The translations under genes were made by a program, and so were the position numbers. Of a stretch of 64,000 bases of DNA, positions 19,100-28,280 are shown one piece after another. The notes beneath the pieces are model-generated. The model was not told the DNA's origin. It made no database searches and worked only from the letters and a program-made list of their open reading frames with translations. This DNA is from Exiguobacterium marinum DSM 16307 (GTDB lineage: Bacteria; Bacillota; Bacilli; Exiguobacteriales; Exiguobacteriaceae), in the NCBI RefSeq assembly GCF_000620845.1, contig NZ_KK211189.1:1989878-2053877 (forward strand), written 5' to 3'. The first letter of the stretch is position 1; each line of letters begins with the position of its first letter.

Positions 19100-19303
19100 T
19101 CAAAATATGGCATGTCGCCCGATATATATGAAAATGAGAATAATCGCTAACATGGCGAAAGTTAATGTCATCGCCAACGGGCGCTTCATCCAGTTATCAT
19201 TTAACTTTCTCTTTCGTTCGTGCTCTTGTCTCTCAGATCGAGACGGCAATGTGTCCGCCAACTGCTCGCGTAAAGAATCCGCTTGATTCCGATGTCGCAA
19301 CAT
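19100..19303 (-). CDS. Small single-pass membrane protein, unknown
   Basis: 67 aa: a highly charged N-terminal half (many Arg, Glu, Lys, Gln; probably helical and cytoplasmic) and one C-terminal hydrophobic segment MTLTFAMLAIILIFIYIG. I take it to be real because AAAGGAGGG lies at good spacing before the ATG and a clear terminator follows the stop directly. I do not recognise a family. It lies 38 bases after recQ on the same strand and may be the last gene of the ypbB-recQ unit. Confidence 0.7.
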   Translation of the reverse strand: MLRHRNQADSLREQLADTLPSRSERQEHERKRKLNDNWMKRPLAMTLTFAMLAIILIFIYIGRHAIF

Positions 19304-19341
19304 ATGCCCTCCTTTACCTTTTTTATCATTTTACTATGATA

Positions 19342-20760
19342 TTATTCAAAGGAAAAGATTTGCGTCAACCGTATTTTCCATTCTGTCACATTTTCCCGAA
19401 CGATTTTAGGTGTGTCTGGGAACACGATGGGGCCACATATATCGCAACATTCGTTTTGTTCAATCGTTGGTTCCGAAAAGTAGCGTAGTAAATAATCGCG
19501 CCGACACGTGCGAATGAGTGCATAATCCATCATCTGTCCAAGCTGACGGTATCGGTCGCGCCTTCTTTCTTTTACCCAATCCAGTGCTTCTTGAAGAGAA
19601 CGTTCGGACAACAACTGCTTTAACAACAAGAATTTTGAATCTTCTTCATTCATTTTTAGTAAACGCGGTAGCTGCGCTAGAGAGATGCCGTTCTCACGCT
19701 CAAAATACGCCAAACGAACATCCTCGTCTTTTGGATATTGACCGTCAATCAAAAACTGCTGGATTCGCTCGTCCCCATCTGCATATAGGAGCACAGCAAA
19801 CGCAGGCTGTCCATCGCGTCCGGCCCGGCCGATTTCCTGCATATACGCTTCGACCGTCGCAGGTAATTGGAAGTGGATGACCGAACGAACGTTATCTTTA
19901 TTGACTCCCATTCCGAACGCGCTTGTACAGACCATGACCGACACCTCGTTCCGTAAGAATTGAGATTGCACGAGTCGTCGGTCTTCTGTAGACATTCCAC
20001 CGTGATAAAACAATGCGTCTTCTAGCTCAAACGCCAGCGCCTCTGCCTCCCGACGTGTTGCCGTGTAAACGACGATCGGTTTCGGAATCTCTCGAACTAA
20101 TTCCTTCAGTCTCTCGAGTTTCTTCTCTTTCTCCAGTCGCTCGACCATTAATCGAATCTCGGGTCGATTGGCTGAATGAACGAATTGTTCGGGTGAGAAG
20201 AGTGCTAACTTCTCAACGATATCCTGCTTTACGCTCTCAGGAGCCGTCGCCGTGACCGCCATACATTGCGGGCTGCCGATTTGCTTTCGCAACTCGCCTA
20301 ACCGGGCATATTCTGGTCTAAATTCATGGCCCCATTGGGAGATACAATGCGCTTCATCAATTACAAGCATTTGAATTTTCACATTCGCCAACGCACGCGT
20401 GACATAAGGAACAGCCAATTGTTCGGGTGAGAGATATAAAAAACGATAACGCTTCAAATGATTGATGATGTCCTGCTTTTCTTCCATCGACTCCATAGAT
20501 GTCAATCGGGCTACGCCACGCTCACCACGTTCCCGGATATGAAGCATTTGATCCTCAATCAGAGAGAGTAGCGGCGAGACGATGATCGTCAAACCTCCAT
20601 TCTTTATGTAGGAGGGGAGTTGAAACGTCAACGATTTTCCCGCACCGGTCGGCATGACGGCCAAGACATCCTGTCCTTCCACCACTGCTTGAATGATGTC
20701 GTGTTGACCAGGTCGGAACGAATCATATCCAAAGACTCGTTTCAATGTCGATTCATACAA
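19342..20760 (-). CDS. recQ: RecQ-family ATP-dependent DNA helicase (RecS-like)
   Basis: 3'-5' DNA helicase. Motif I MPTGAGKSLTFQLP, motif II DEAHCISQWGHEFRPEY, motif VI QEIGRAGRDG, and a C-terminal zinc-binding region with cysteines in TCRRDYLL and CCDICG. There is no HRDC domain; the 472-aa length matches the short B. subtilis RecS. The start is placed at a TTG 8 bases after AGGAGG; the GTG three codons earlier overlaps the Shine-Dalgarno. It overlaps the end of ypbB by 8 bases, so the two are coupled. Confidence 0.93.
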   Translation of the reverse strand: MYESTLKRVFGYDSFRPGQHDIIQAVVEGQDVLAVMPTGAGKSLTFQLPSYIKNGGLTIIVSPLLSLIEDQMLHIRERGERGVARLTSMESMEEKQDIINHLKRYRFLYLSPEQLAVPYVTRALANVKIQMLVIDEAHCISQWGHEFRPEYARLGELRKQIGSPQCMAVTATAPESVKQDIVEKLALFSPEQFVHSANRPEIRLMVERLEKEKKLERLKELVREIPKPIVVYTATRREAEALAFELEDALFYHGGMSTEDRRLVQSQFLRNEVSVMVCTSAFGMGVNKDNVRSVIHFQLPATVEAYMQEIGRAGRDGQPAFAVLLYADGDERIQQFLIDGQYPKDEDVRLAYFERENGISLAQLPRLLKMNEEDSKFLLLKQLLSERSLQEALDWVKERRRDRYRQLGQMMDYALIRTCRRDYLLRYFSEPTIEQNECCDICGPIVFPDTPKIVRENVTEWKIRLTQIFSFE

Positions 20761-21775
20761 ATGTCTCACCTCCTTTCAGCCTTGCGAACACAAGACGTAT
20801 TTGAAAATAGCTGACGTTACCCATTTCTTCAAAGACAGGCTTCAAAGCCCAACTGACCGGATCTCGTAATTTTTCGATGGCGACAATGTCCTGCATCGGC
20901 ACAAATTGTTCGAGCGGGAAGACAGCTAAATACATCGCCATCTCCACCACATGGTCTTCAATCGTACTCGTCCGCAATCGACGCCTTGCCTGAACTTGAT
21001 CGAATGTGTATCCCTTCAGAAAGAGGTCATACGATTCATGCGCAGAATACGTCATCCGGTCTGTCGATAACCCATACGTGAACCCTCGGATTTTCGCATC
21101 TTCCGGTAACACTTTCAGCAACTCGTTCCATCCTGCCAAAAAATAGAGGCGGGCCGTTTCGGCATCGACATCAAGCAAACTAGCAATTTGTTCATACGTC
21201 AATCCTGTTTCGAACGCTCCAGTAAACCGGTAGACGACCGCAGTCGCATACGGATCCCCAACGTGATCAAGCGCTTTTTCAATCTCTAGATGGAACGTCC
21301 GCATGAGCGCTTTCCAATCACGATCGAGTTGCAATAACTGTTTTACCCATTGCTCTGCAGGACGGTCAGCTTGAACCGGATAAAATGTTCGCGCATGCTC
21401 TTTAGACATGAAGGTTTGCACGAATAAACTCAACCTTTTCCACGTCGTCGCATTATAGTCGCGTCGTTCTCCACCTAACCGATTGAATAAACGCTCAACA
21501 GCCTCAGGTGATGAGATCATTTCGCCTGCTTTCGTCAATTTGAATTGTTTTCGGTCCAACCACCCCCGTTTTTCAAATCCTTTCAACATGGACTCATATG
21601 AGTATGTCGCTTGCGGAAACTGTCCAAAAATAGACTCTAACTCATAGAAGAACGCATCTTGTAACGTTGTGGCCGAACGTTTCCCGTTCAGAACATGAAA
21701 TAGACTACGTTCACTCCGTTCTCCATTTAATCGTTTAATGGCCAGCAGTAAAATCCCATCCGCTAAATGAACCAA
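20753..21775 (-). CDS. ypbB: YpbB-like helix-turn-helix protein
   Basis: 340-aa soluble protein found next to recQ in Bacillales. The C-terminal third carries a helix-turn-helix region (YDLFLKGYTFDQVQARRRLRTSTIEDHVVEMA) of the HTH_40 type, which is often fused or adjacent to RecQ helicases. The rest has no motif I can name. The TTG start follows AAGGAAGTG. Divergent from fer, exactly as in B. subtilis. A role assisting RecQ is inferred from gene linkage only. Confidence 0.82.
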   Translation of the reverse strand: MVHLADGILLLAIKRLNGERSERSLFHVLNGKRSATTLQDAFFYELESIFGQFPQATYSYESMLKGFEKRGWLDRKQFKLTKAGEMISSPEAVERLFNRLGGERRDYNATTWKRLSLFVQTFMSKEHARTFYPVQADRPAEQWVKQLLQLDRDWKALMRTFHLEIEKALDHVGDPYATAVVYRFTGAFETGLTYEQIASLLDVDAETARLYFLAGWNELLKVLPEDAKIRGFTYGLSTDRMTYSAHESYDLFLKGYTFDQVQARRRLRTSTIEDHVVEMAMYLAVFPLEQFVPMQDIVAIEKLRDPVSWALKPVFEEMGNVSYFQIRLVFARLKGGETFV

Positions 21776-21830
21776 ATCGTCACTTCCTTAAAAAAAACAT
21801 TATCGTACCAAAAAGACACTCGTTTCCTCA

Positions 21831-21859
21831 TTGAAATAATTGGGTATGTAGACTACAAT
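21831..21859 (+). promoter_or_regulatory. Sigma-A promoter of fer
   Basis: TTGAAA, 17-base spacer, TACAAT, about 60 bases upstream of the fer ATG. Confidence 0.7.
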
Positions 21860-21887
21860 TACTCATAGTCAGTAGAATGATTTCTAA

Positions 21888-22166
<279 letters not shown>

Positions 22167-22175
22167 TTTACGAAG

Positions 22176-22210
22176 GACGTATCGGTCATTTGACTGATAT
22201 GTCTTTTTTC
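22176..22210 (+). terminator. Intrinsic terminator of fer
   Basis: 13-bp stem (22176-22188 with 22191-22203, two G-U pairs) and TT loop, followed by six T. Confidence 0.85.
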
Positions 22211-22261
22211 ATGTCTTTTCGATTCACTCTCTTCTAATCATGACAGCTCTAGCCAAGTATA

Positions 22262-22299
22262 ACAAAAAAGGTTGTTTGGCTTAAGTACCAAACAACCTT
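22262..22299 (-). terminator. Intrinsic terminator of the nup operon
   Basis: Perfect 12-bp stem AAGGTTGTTTGG/CCAAACAACCTT with an 8-base loop; on the minus strand it runs into a T tract. It is 30 bases past the nupQ stop. Confidence 0.9.
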
Positions 22300-22328
22300 A
22301 TCATAGTGGACATATGTCCTATTTCTAA

Positions 22329-23288
22329 TCAGCGTTTCCCTTTAATATATGGGATACCGACCGACTTCGGTGCATCCGCACGCCCGACAAGACCAGCGAG
22401 TGCAAGAATCGTGAGCGCATATGGCGCAATCAACAGGAGAAGTTGTGGCACATTATTGATAATCGGCAAATTACTTCCGATAATCGAGAGCGCCTGCGCA
22501 AATCCAAAGAACAGTCCGGCGCCTAGCGCACCGAGTGGATTCCACTTCCCGAAGATCATTGCGGCAATCGCCAAGAAGCCTTGACCAACAATTGTCGTTC
22601 CACTGAAGTTCGTCGTAACGGTTACAGCATATACTGCACCGGCAAGACCACCAAACGCACCAGAGAGCATGACACCCATGAAGCGCATTTTCGTTACGTT
22701 GATCCCCATCGTATCAGCTGCCATCGGATGCTCACCGACTGAGCGAAGGCGAAGTCCAAACGGCGTCTTAAAGATGACGAACCATACGACAAACGCCAAG
22801 GCAATCGCCACAAATGATGTATATTGAACGTTAATGAAGAACATTTTGAGTACAGGAATATCTGATAAAAACGGTACGTTCTCTTTCGCAATCCGATATT
22901 CGATAAAGTCAGTTTGTCCTTTATTGTAGAGCACACGTACAACAAAGATGGCAAGACCGATCGCGAGCATATTGATTGCTACCCCAAGAACAGTTTGGTC
23001 CGCGCGCCACAGAATCGCAGGTACGGCCAAAAAGAGAGAGAATAATGCACCGACTACCATTGCTACAAGCAAGGCAATCCATGGACTGAAGACGCCAGCA
23101 CCTAAATCAGTTAAAGTAAGCGTTGTGATAATCCCAGTCGCGGCACCGATGATCATAATTCCTTCGAGAGCAATGTTGACGACACCAGAGCGTTCGCTGA
23201 AAATCCCACCGAGTGCTGCGATAATGAGTGGAGTCGCATAGGCAAGTGCAACCGGTACGACGATATAGAGGACTTCTAAGAAGCTCAT
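22329..23288 (-). CDS. nupQ: Nucleoside ABC transporter permease (NupQ-like)
   Basis: One of two integral membrane subunits of a BMP-type ABC importer. 319 aa, mostly hydrophobic, about 8-9 membrane segments. The motif VNIALEGIMIIGAATGI is shared by BPD_transp_2 permeases. Its start overlaps the nupP stop by four bases. Substrate guanosine or other nucleosides by analogy with B. subtilis NupNOPQ (formerly YufNOPQ). Confidence 0.9.
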   Translation of the reverse strand: MSFLEVLYIVVPVALAYATPLIIAALGGIFSERSGVVNIALEGIMIIGAATGIITTLTLTDLGAGVFSPWIALLVAMVVGALFSLFLAVPAILWRADQTVLGVAINMLAIGLAIFVVRVLYNKGQTDFIEYRIAKENVPFLSDIPVLKMFFINVQYTSFVAIALAFVVWFVIFKTPFGLRLRSVGEHPMAADTMGINVTKMRFMGVMLSGAFGGLAGAVYAVTVTTNFSGTTIVGQGFLAIAAMIFGKWNPLGALGAGLFFGFAQALSIIGSNLPIINNVPQLLLLIAPYALTILALAGLVGRADAPKSVGIPYIKGKR

Positions 23289-24352
23289 TTTTTCTCCACT
23301 CCTTTCTTACGATTTCCTTTTAGTTTTTCTACGACATAGTTGATGGCGTAACCAGATGCCACAAAGATGACGATTGCTGCAATGATGACTTTGACGAGTT
23401 CTGACGGTACGTTCGCACCAAGTTGCATCGCCAAACCACCAATATTCAATCCTGCAAAGAGAATCGCGGCGAGAACGACACCGATCGCTGTATTAGCTCC
23501 TAAAAGGGCCACGGCAATCCCATCAAATCCGACACCTGTGAACGATGCCGATAAAGTCATACTTCCGAATGTTCCAAGACCTTCCATAGCTCCAGCAAGT
23601 CCAGCGAACATACCTGAAATGACGAACGACAGGACGATATTTCTGTTTACGCTCATTCCTGCATATTGAGATGCATTTTTGTTGAACCCAACTGCACGTA
23701 ACTCATAACCAAGCGTCGTACGCTGAAGAATATAGTAGTACACAATTGCTGCAAGGACAGCGACGAGAACACCCCAGTGAAGTCGAGAATATGTCGTCAA
23801 CTCTTGTAGCCAAGGTGATGCGAGAGATGCAGACTCATTGATTGATTCTGTCCGTTCGTTCGTCACACCGATGACATTACGCAAAATCGCATTTGTCGTA
23901 TAAAGTGCGATATAGTTCATCATAATGGACGTGATGACTTCATGGACGTAAAACTTCGCTTTCAAGAATCCTGGTACGAAAGCCCAAATTGCTGCTGCGA
24001 TCATTGCTGCGAGAAGCGCGAGCGGCAAGTGGATGAACATCGGCAAACCATCGAAGTTGATTCCTACATATACGGCCGCGACCCACCCAATCAATACTTG
24101 ACCTTCTACCCCGATATTGAAAAGTCCTGTACGGAAGGCGAACGCAACGGCAAGACCCGAGAAGATGAGCGGTGCAGCCGCTCGCAGCGTTTCACCGATG
24201 GCATACGGACTACCAAACATTCCTTCGAATAATGAGATGAACCCTTGAACCGGGTCGTAACCACCGATCAACATGACGATGGCACCGACGAGAAGACCTA
24301 AAATAATCGATAGGAATGGAATGAGGAGCTGGTTTAAACTTAATTTTTTCAT
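23285..24352 (-). CDS. nupP: Nucleoside ABC transporter permease (NupP-like)
   Basis: Second permease subunit, 355 aa, about 10 membrane segments. LFNIGVEGQVLIGWVAAVYVG is the conserved family segment corresponding to the one in NupQ. It overlaps nupO and nupQ by four bases at either end (ATGA junctions), so the three are translationally coupled. The C-terminus is basic (KLKGNRKKGVEKK), as expected for a cytoplasmic end. Confidence 0.9.
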   Translation of the reverse strand: MKKLSLNQLLIPFLSIILGLLVGAIVMLIGGYDPVQGFISLFEGMFGSPYAIGETLRAAAPLIFSGLAVAFAFRTGLFNIGVEGQVLIGWVAAVYVGINFDGLPMFIHLPLALLAAMIAAAIWAFVPGFLKAKFYVHEVITSIMMNYIALYTTNAILRNVIGVTNERTESINESASLASPWLQELTTYSRLHWGVLVAVLAAIVYYYILQRTTLGYELRAVGFNKNASQYAGMSVNRNIVLSFVISGMFAGLAGAMEGLGTFGSMTLSASFTGVGFDGIAVALLGANTAIGVVLAAILFAGLNIGGLAMQLGANVPSELVKVIIAAIVIFVASGYAINYVVEKLKGNRKKGVEKK

Positions 24353-25875
24353 TCTGTTTCGTCCCCTCTCTGACCGCCGGCCATCAAGAAGCCAAGTTCT
24401 TGTTCAGTCGTCTCTTTCGGATCACGAATCCCTACGATTTTCCCTTCGTAAAGAACAGCAATACGGTCGGATACGTGTAAAATTTCATCAAGTTCGAATG
24501 AGATGAGCAAGACGGCGCGTCCTTTTTCACGCTCTTTAATGAGCTGTTCATGAATAAATTCAATCGCACCGACGTCAAGACCACGTGTCGGTTGTGCAGC
24601 GATGAGTAAATCTGGTGAACGGTCGACTTCCCGGGCGATGATTGCCTTCTGCTGGTTCCCTCCCGAGAGCGCACGCGCCGGCACATCGATAGATGGAGTT
24701 CGGACGTCAAACTTCTCAATTAACGCCTTCGCCTTCTCTGCAACAGCTTTGTAATTCATTAGCCCTCGCTTAGAGAAAGGTTCTTTGTAATACGTTTGTA
24801 AAACCATGTTGTCCCGAATCGAGTAGTCGAGGACGAGTCCGTGTTTATGACGGTCTTGCGGAATATGTCCGATGCCGGATTCCGTCATCTTACGCGGTGT
24901 TTGACCAGTCACATCTTTCCCATTGAGCTGAACTTTTCCTGATTCCGGTTTTTTAAGACCCGTAATCGCTTCAATTAACTCAGTTTGACCGTTACCATCG
25001 ATTCCAGCAATTCCGAGCACTTCCCCAGCCCGAATTTGCAAGTCTAATCCTTCAACGACCTTCAATCCACGGCTGTCTTTAACGACGAGCCCTTGAACAT
25101 CGAGAACAACTTGTTGCGGTTCTGCTTTTGAATACTCAGCAGCGAAGTTGACTTCACGCCCGACCATCATTTCAGCCAGACTATCTTCATTAACCGTTTC
25201 ATCCACTTCAACCGTTCCAATGTAGCGACCACGACGAATGACCGTACAACGGTCCGCCACTTGCATGATTTCCTTCAGCTTGTGCGTAATCAAGATGATC
25301 GACTTACCTTCAGCAATCAAACGTTTCATAATTTGGATAAGTTCTTGAATCTCTTGCGGCGTCAACACTGCCGTCGGTTCGTCGAAAATCAAAATATCCG
25401 CTCCACGATAGAGCGTTTTCAAGATTTCTACTCGTTGCTGCATACCGACCGAAATATCTTCAATCTTCGCATCTGGATCAATTTTAAGTCCGTACTGTTC
25501 TGAAATATCCATTACCTTTTGACGAGCTGACGCGCGATCGATTGTTACACCGCTCTTCGGCTCAAGTCCAAGGATGATGTTCTCCGTGACGGTAAACTTT
25601 TCAACCAACATAAAGTGTTGGTGGACCATCCCGATCCCAAGATCATTGGCGATGTTCGGATTCTCAATATCAACTTTCTTCCCGTGTACGCGAATCTCTC
25701 CGCCTTCAGGCTGATATAGACCAAATAACACGTTCATGAGCGTCGACTTCCCGGCCCCGTTTTCTCCTAGAAGCGCATGGATTTCTCCTTTACGCAATTG
25801 GAGCGTGATATTATCGTTCGCAACGAACGTACCGAACTCTTTGCGAATATTTAGCATTTCAATTACATATTCCAA
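24349..25875 (-). CDS. nupO: Nucleoside ABC transporter ATP-binding protein (NupO-like)
   Basis: 508-aa double nucleotide-binding subunit. First half: Walker A GENGAGKSTLMN, signature ISVGMQQRVEIL, Walker B LIFDEPTAVLTPQE. Second half: a degenerate Walker A GIDGNGQTELIEAI, usual for this family, and signature LSGGNQQKAIIARE. The start is TTG (MEYVIEMLNI) with GGGGTG about 8 bases upstream. It follows nupN after 63 bases. Confidence 0.92.
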   Translation of the reverse strand: MEYVIEMLNIRKEFGTFVANDNITLQLRKGEIHALLGENGAGKSTLMNVLFGLYQPEGGEIRVHGKKVDIENPNIANDLGIGMVHQHFMLVEKFTVTENIILGLEPKSGVTIDRASARQKVMDISEQYGLKIDPDAKIEDISVGMQQRVEILKTLYRGADILIFDEPTAVLTPQEIQELIQIMKRLIAEGKSIILITHKLKEIMQVADRCTVIRRGRYIGTVEVDETVNEDSLAEMMVGREVNFAAEYSKAEPQQVVLDVQGLVVKDSRGLKVVEGLDLQIRAGEVLGIAGIDGNGQTELIEAITGLKKPESGKVQLNGKDVTGQTPRKMTESGIGHIPQDRHKHGLVLDYSIRDNMVLQTYYKEPFSKRGLMNYKAVAEKAKALIEKFDVRTPSIDVPARALSGGNQQKAIIAREVDRSPDLLIAAQPTRGLDVGAIEFIHEQLIKEREKGRAVLLISFELDEILHVSDRIAVLYEGKIVGIRDPKETTEQELGFLMAGGQRGDETE

Positions 25876-25938
25876 GGAAGTTCACCCCTAACTTTAAGTA
25901 AAGGGAGACCACATGGGTCCCCCCTATACTCAAATGAA

Positions 25939-27030
25939 TTATTTTACTGTTTTCATGAACTCTTCGAACTCAGCGTCAGTTGCTGGTGCAACTACCTCGC
26001 CGTCGATGATTTGTTGACGATACTCGTCAACTTTCGTAAGAACGTCAGCAGCAACGTTTTCTTCAGAAGTTGGCGCGATTCCTACACCTTCGTCTTTAAG
26101 AGAGAACTCAACGATTTCACCAGCTGGGAACTCCCCGTCCATTGCCATTTTCGAAACTTCAAGTGTAGCTGTATCTACACGTTTAACCATTGATGTAAGT
26201 GTGACGTTTTCTGGAAGTCCTTCTTCATACTGGTCACGGTCAACGCCGATAACCCAAACATCTTCGCCGTTCTTCTTACGGTTTTTCGCTTCTGTGAATA
26301 CCCCTACACCCGTACCACCAGCTGCGTGATAAATGATGTCAGAACCAGAACCGTACATACCTGAAGCGATCGCTGTTCCTTTTTCAGCTGAGTTGAAGTC
26401 TTCAGCATATTTCACATCGATTGTCGCCTCAGGGTTTACAGCCATTACACCAGCTTTAAATCCATTTTCAAACTTCTTGATCAAATCTGACTCTACCCCA
26501 CCGATAAATCCAACTTTGTCAGTTGTAGTCGTAAGACCAGCAACAACACCTACGAGGAACGAACCTTCTTGTTCTTTGAAAGTGATTGAAGCAACGTTCG
26601 GAGCGTCAACAACCATATCGACGATTGCAAAGTTGTTGTCAGGGAATTGTTCTGCAACTTTACCAATATCTTCTGCCATCAAGAAGCCGATTCCATAGAT
26701 CAAATTAAAGTTATCGCGTGCCAATTGCTGTAAGTTTGGCTGATAGTCTGCTTGTTTTGCTGACTGAAGATATTTATATCCTTCGTTTTCAGTCAAGTCG
26801 TTTTCTTCACCGAATTTTTTCAACCCTTCCCATGCAGATTGGTTGAACGATTTGTCATCTACACCGCCGGTATCAGTAACCATCGCTACTTTGAAGTCGC
26901 TACCTTCTCCGCCTTCACCGTTTGTAGATGAGCCACCTTCGTTGTCATCGCCACCGCAAGCTGCGAGTACTGTAGAGAGTGTGAGTCCTGCTGCTAAAGC
27001 TGAGAGAATCGTTTTCTTTTTGTTCATCAT
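25939..27030 (-). CDS. nupN: BMP-family nucleoside-binding lipoprotein (NupN-like)
   Basis: Extracellular substrate-binding lipoprotein of the importer. The signal peptide ends in the lipobox TVLAACG, followed by a Gly/Ser/Glu-rich linker. The BMP fold is marked by VAMVTDTGGVDDKSFNQSAWEGLK and YHAAGGTGVGVF. 363 aa. AAGGGGAAA precedes an ATG-ATG start. First gene of the nupNOPQ operon, with a cre-like site in its upstream region. Confidence 0.93.
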   Translation of the reverse strand: MMNKKKTILSALAAGLTLSTVLAACGGDDNEGGSSTNGEGGEGSDFKVAMVTDTGGVDDKSFNQSAWEGLKKFGEENDLTENEGYKYLQSAKQADYQPNLQQLARDNFNLIYGIGFLMAEDIGKVAEQFPDNNFAIVDMVVDAPNVASITFKEQEGSFLVGVVAGLTTTTDKVGFIGGVESDLIKKFENGFKAGVMAVNPEATIDVKYAEDFNSAEKGTAIASGMYGSGSDIIYHAAGGTGVGVFTEAKNRKKNGEDVWVIGVDRDQYEEGLPENVTLTSMVKRVDTATLEVSKMAMDGEFPAGEIVEFSLKDEGVGIAPTSEENVAADVLTKVDEYRQQIIDGEVVAPATDAEFEEFMKTVK

Positions 27031-27100
27031 CGTCGTGTTTCCCCTTTCGGTTCATAACAAATTTTGTTGTCATGTCATCAGTAGTCTTTACACCGGTATA

Positions 27101-27114
27101 AGAAAGCGCTTTCA
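27101..27114 (-). promoter_or_regulatory. Probable CcpA cre site upstream of nupN
   Basis: The minus strand reads TGAAAGCGCTTTCT, a near-perfect palindrome matching the cre consensus TGWAARCGYTWNCW. It lies 70 bases upstream of the nupN start and directly before a -10-like TTATAC. Carbon catabolite control of nucleoside uptake is plausible. Confidence 0.6.
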
Positions 27115-27159
27115 CGCTATTCCCCAAAAATAACCCTTTCCGTCAAAAAACTGGTCGTT

Positions 27160-27879
27160 TTACACTCGTTTACGTACGACATGGAAATCGAATCGATCTG
27201 CCCGGAAAAAGTTGGCCGAATCGAGCAATGGTAAATCACTCTCATCGTAATGCAATTGCTTTAAAGCGAGTAACGGTTGGTCCGTCTGAAGTTGTGACGA
27301 TATGTCAGAGCTGACGCTCGGCTCAATATGCGTAATCGCATACGCGACTCGACGTCCTACCTCTTTTTCAAGAGCATCAAACAATGACTTCCCTTCAGTC
27401 AATGTTTCAGGATTTGAGACGAGATGGGCCGGCACTTTATCGACACAATATACGACCGGTGTGTCATCCGCATATCGAATTCGAACAATTCGATAAATCG
27501 GTGAGTTCGGCTCAATCTTGAGACGATCGGCTTCTCTCTCTGTTGCCAACACCTTCTCGGCCACCAATACTTTCGTTCCTGGTGTCATCTTCGCACGCGT
27601 AATCATATCAGTGACACTGAATAACTCTTCAATTCCTGATGTAAACGGCGGCTTGGAACTGATAAATGTCCCTACCCCATGCTTTCGCACCACGAATTTC
27701 TCATCTTCGAGAATTCGGAGCGCTTCACGAAGTGTTGCTCGACTGACTCCGAGTTGTTTCGAAAGTTCGAATTCCGAAGGTAACTTTTCGCCTTCCCGAT
27801 AGACACCAGCGTCGATATCTTGCTTAATTTTTTCAATTACTCGAAGATAGAGCAATCGATGATCGAGCTTAATCGACAT
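27160..27879 (-). CDS. ymfC: GntR-family transcriptional regulator with UTRA domain (YmfC-like)
   Basis: 239-aa regulator: N-terminal winged helix (about residues 5-75) with KLPSEFELSKQLGVSRATLREALRILE and KHGVGTFIS, then a UTRA ligand-binding domain (about 95-235) as in HutC-type GntR proteins. The start at MSIKLDHRLL follows AGGTGGTGAGG. It lies between ftsK and the nucleoside transporter, as in several Bacillus genomes, so it is the likely local regulator of nupNOPQ. Its own leader holds an inverted repeat that may be an autoregulatory operator. The ligand is not known. Confidence 0.85.
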   Translation of the reverse strand: MSIKLDHRLLYLRVIEKIKQDIDAGVYREGEKLPSEFELSKQLGVSRATLREALRILEDEKFVVRKHGVGTFISSKPPFTSGIEELFSVTDMITRAKMTPGTKVLVAEKVLATEREADRLKIEPNSPIYRIVRIRYADDTPVVYCVDKVPAHLVSNPETLTEGKSLFDALEKEVGRRVAYAITHIEPSVSSDISSQLQTDQPLLALKQLHYDESDLPLLDSANFFRADRFDFHVVRKRV

Positions 27880-27912
27880 TGGCCTCACCACCTTTAATTT
27901 ACTTACCAGTGC

Positions 27913-27924
27913 TCAGACATCTGA
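27913..27924. promoter_or_regulatory. Inverted repeat, candidate GntR operator
   Basis: TCAGA-CA-TCTGA, a perfect 5-bp inverted repeat with a 2-base centre, between the gntR promoter and its start codon. The position suits negative autoregulation. No second copy is obvious in front of nupN. Confidence 0.4.
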
Positions 27925-27949
27925 CGTATGAATGTCCTTGCCAATATTA

Positions 27950-27978
27950 AGTATAGGGATTCGAGAATTAGAACGCAA
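27950..27978 (-). promoter_or_regulatory. Sigma-A promoter of the GntR gene
   Basis: Minus strand TTGCGT, 17-base spacer, TATACT. Transcription would start about 65 bases before the GntR start codon. Confidence 0.6.
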
Positions 27979-28229
27979 TAGTTTTTGTTCGGAATCAGGG
28001 AAATATTTTTTTTAATCGTGTTGAACCGTACCACTGAGTCCATTTTACTCTTTTCTTTCATGTTTGAAAAAACTTTGTAAAATGAAAACGTTATTAAAAT
28101 ATGTAAGCGTTTCAAGGTTTTTTAAAAGTATGCACTATTAAATAATATAGGTCATATGTGCTATATTACATTTCTATTATAACGAACCTCTTTAATTATC
28201 GCTAATATTTCCGCATTCTATGAATACCA
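27979..28229. other. AT-rich intergenic region between ftsK and the GntR gene
   Basis: The longest stretch without a gene in the window (about 400 bases in total with the GntR leader). It is AT-rich. Two tandem cre-like half-matching sequences occur (TGAAAACGTTATTA near 28083 and TGTAAGCGTTTCAA near 28102). A 70-codon open frame on the minus strand here covers the promoter and has no ribosome binding site, so I do not call it a gene. Nothing else is visible. Confidence 0.5.
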
Positions 28230-28277
28230 TTAAAAAACGAACGATTATATATGAATACATATAATCGTTCGTTTTTA
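28230..28277. terminator. Terminator of ftsK (symmetrical)
   Basis: Perfect 15-bp stem (28236-28250 with 28259-28273) and 8-base loop, flanked by A and T runs. It sits immediately after the ftsK stop and is the longest hairpin in the window. Confidence 0.92.
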
Positions 28278-28280
28278 TTA

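Noticed and set aside
24432..24719. 95-codon minus-strand frame inside nupO
   Set aside because: Out-of-frame shadow of a well-conserved ABC ATPase.
27903..28115. 70-codon open frame upstream of the GntR gene
   Set aside because: No ribosome binding site, unusual composition, and it covers the likely GntR promoter and operator.
28230..28277. Insertion-sequence end or attachment site
   Set aside because: The long perfect inverted repeat has A and T flanks and sits right after the ftsK stop, so a terminator explains it. No transposase or target duplication is present.
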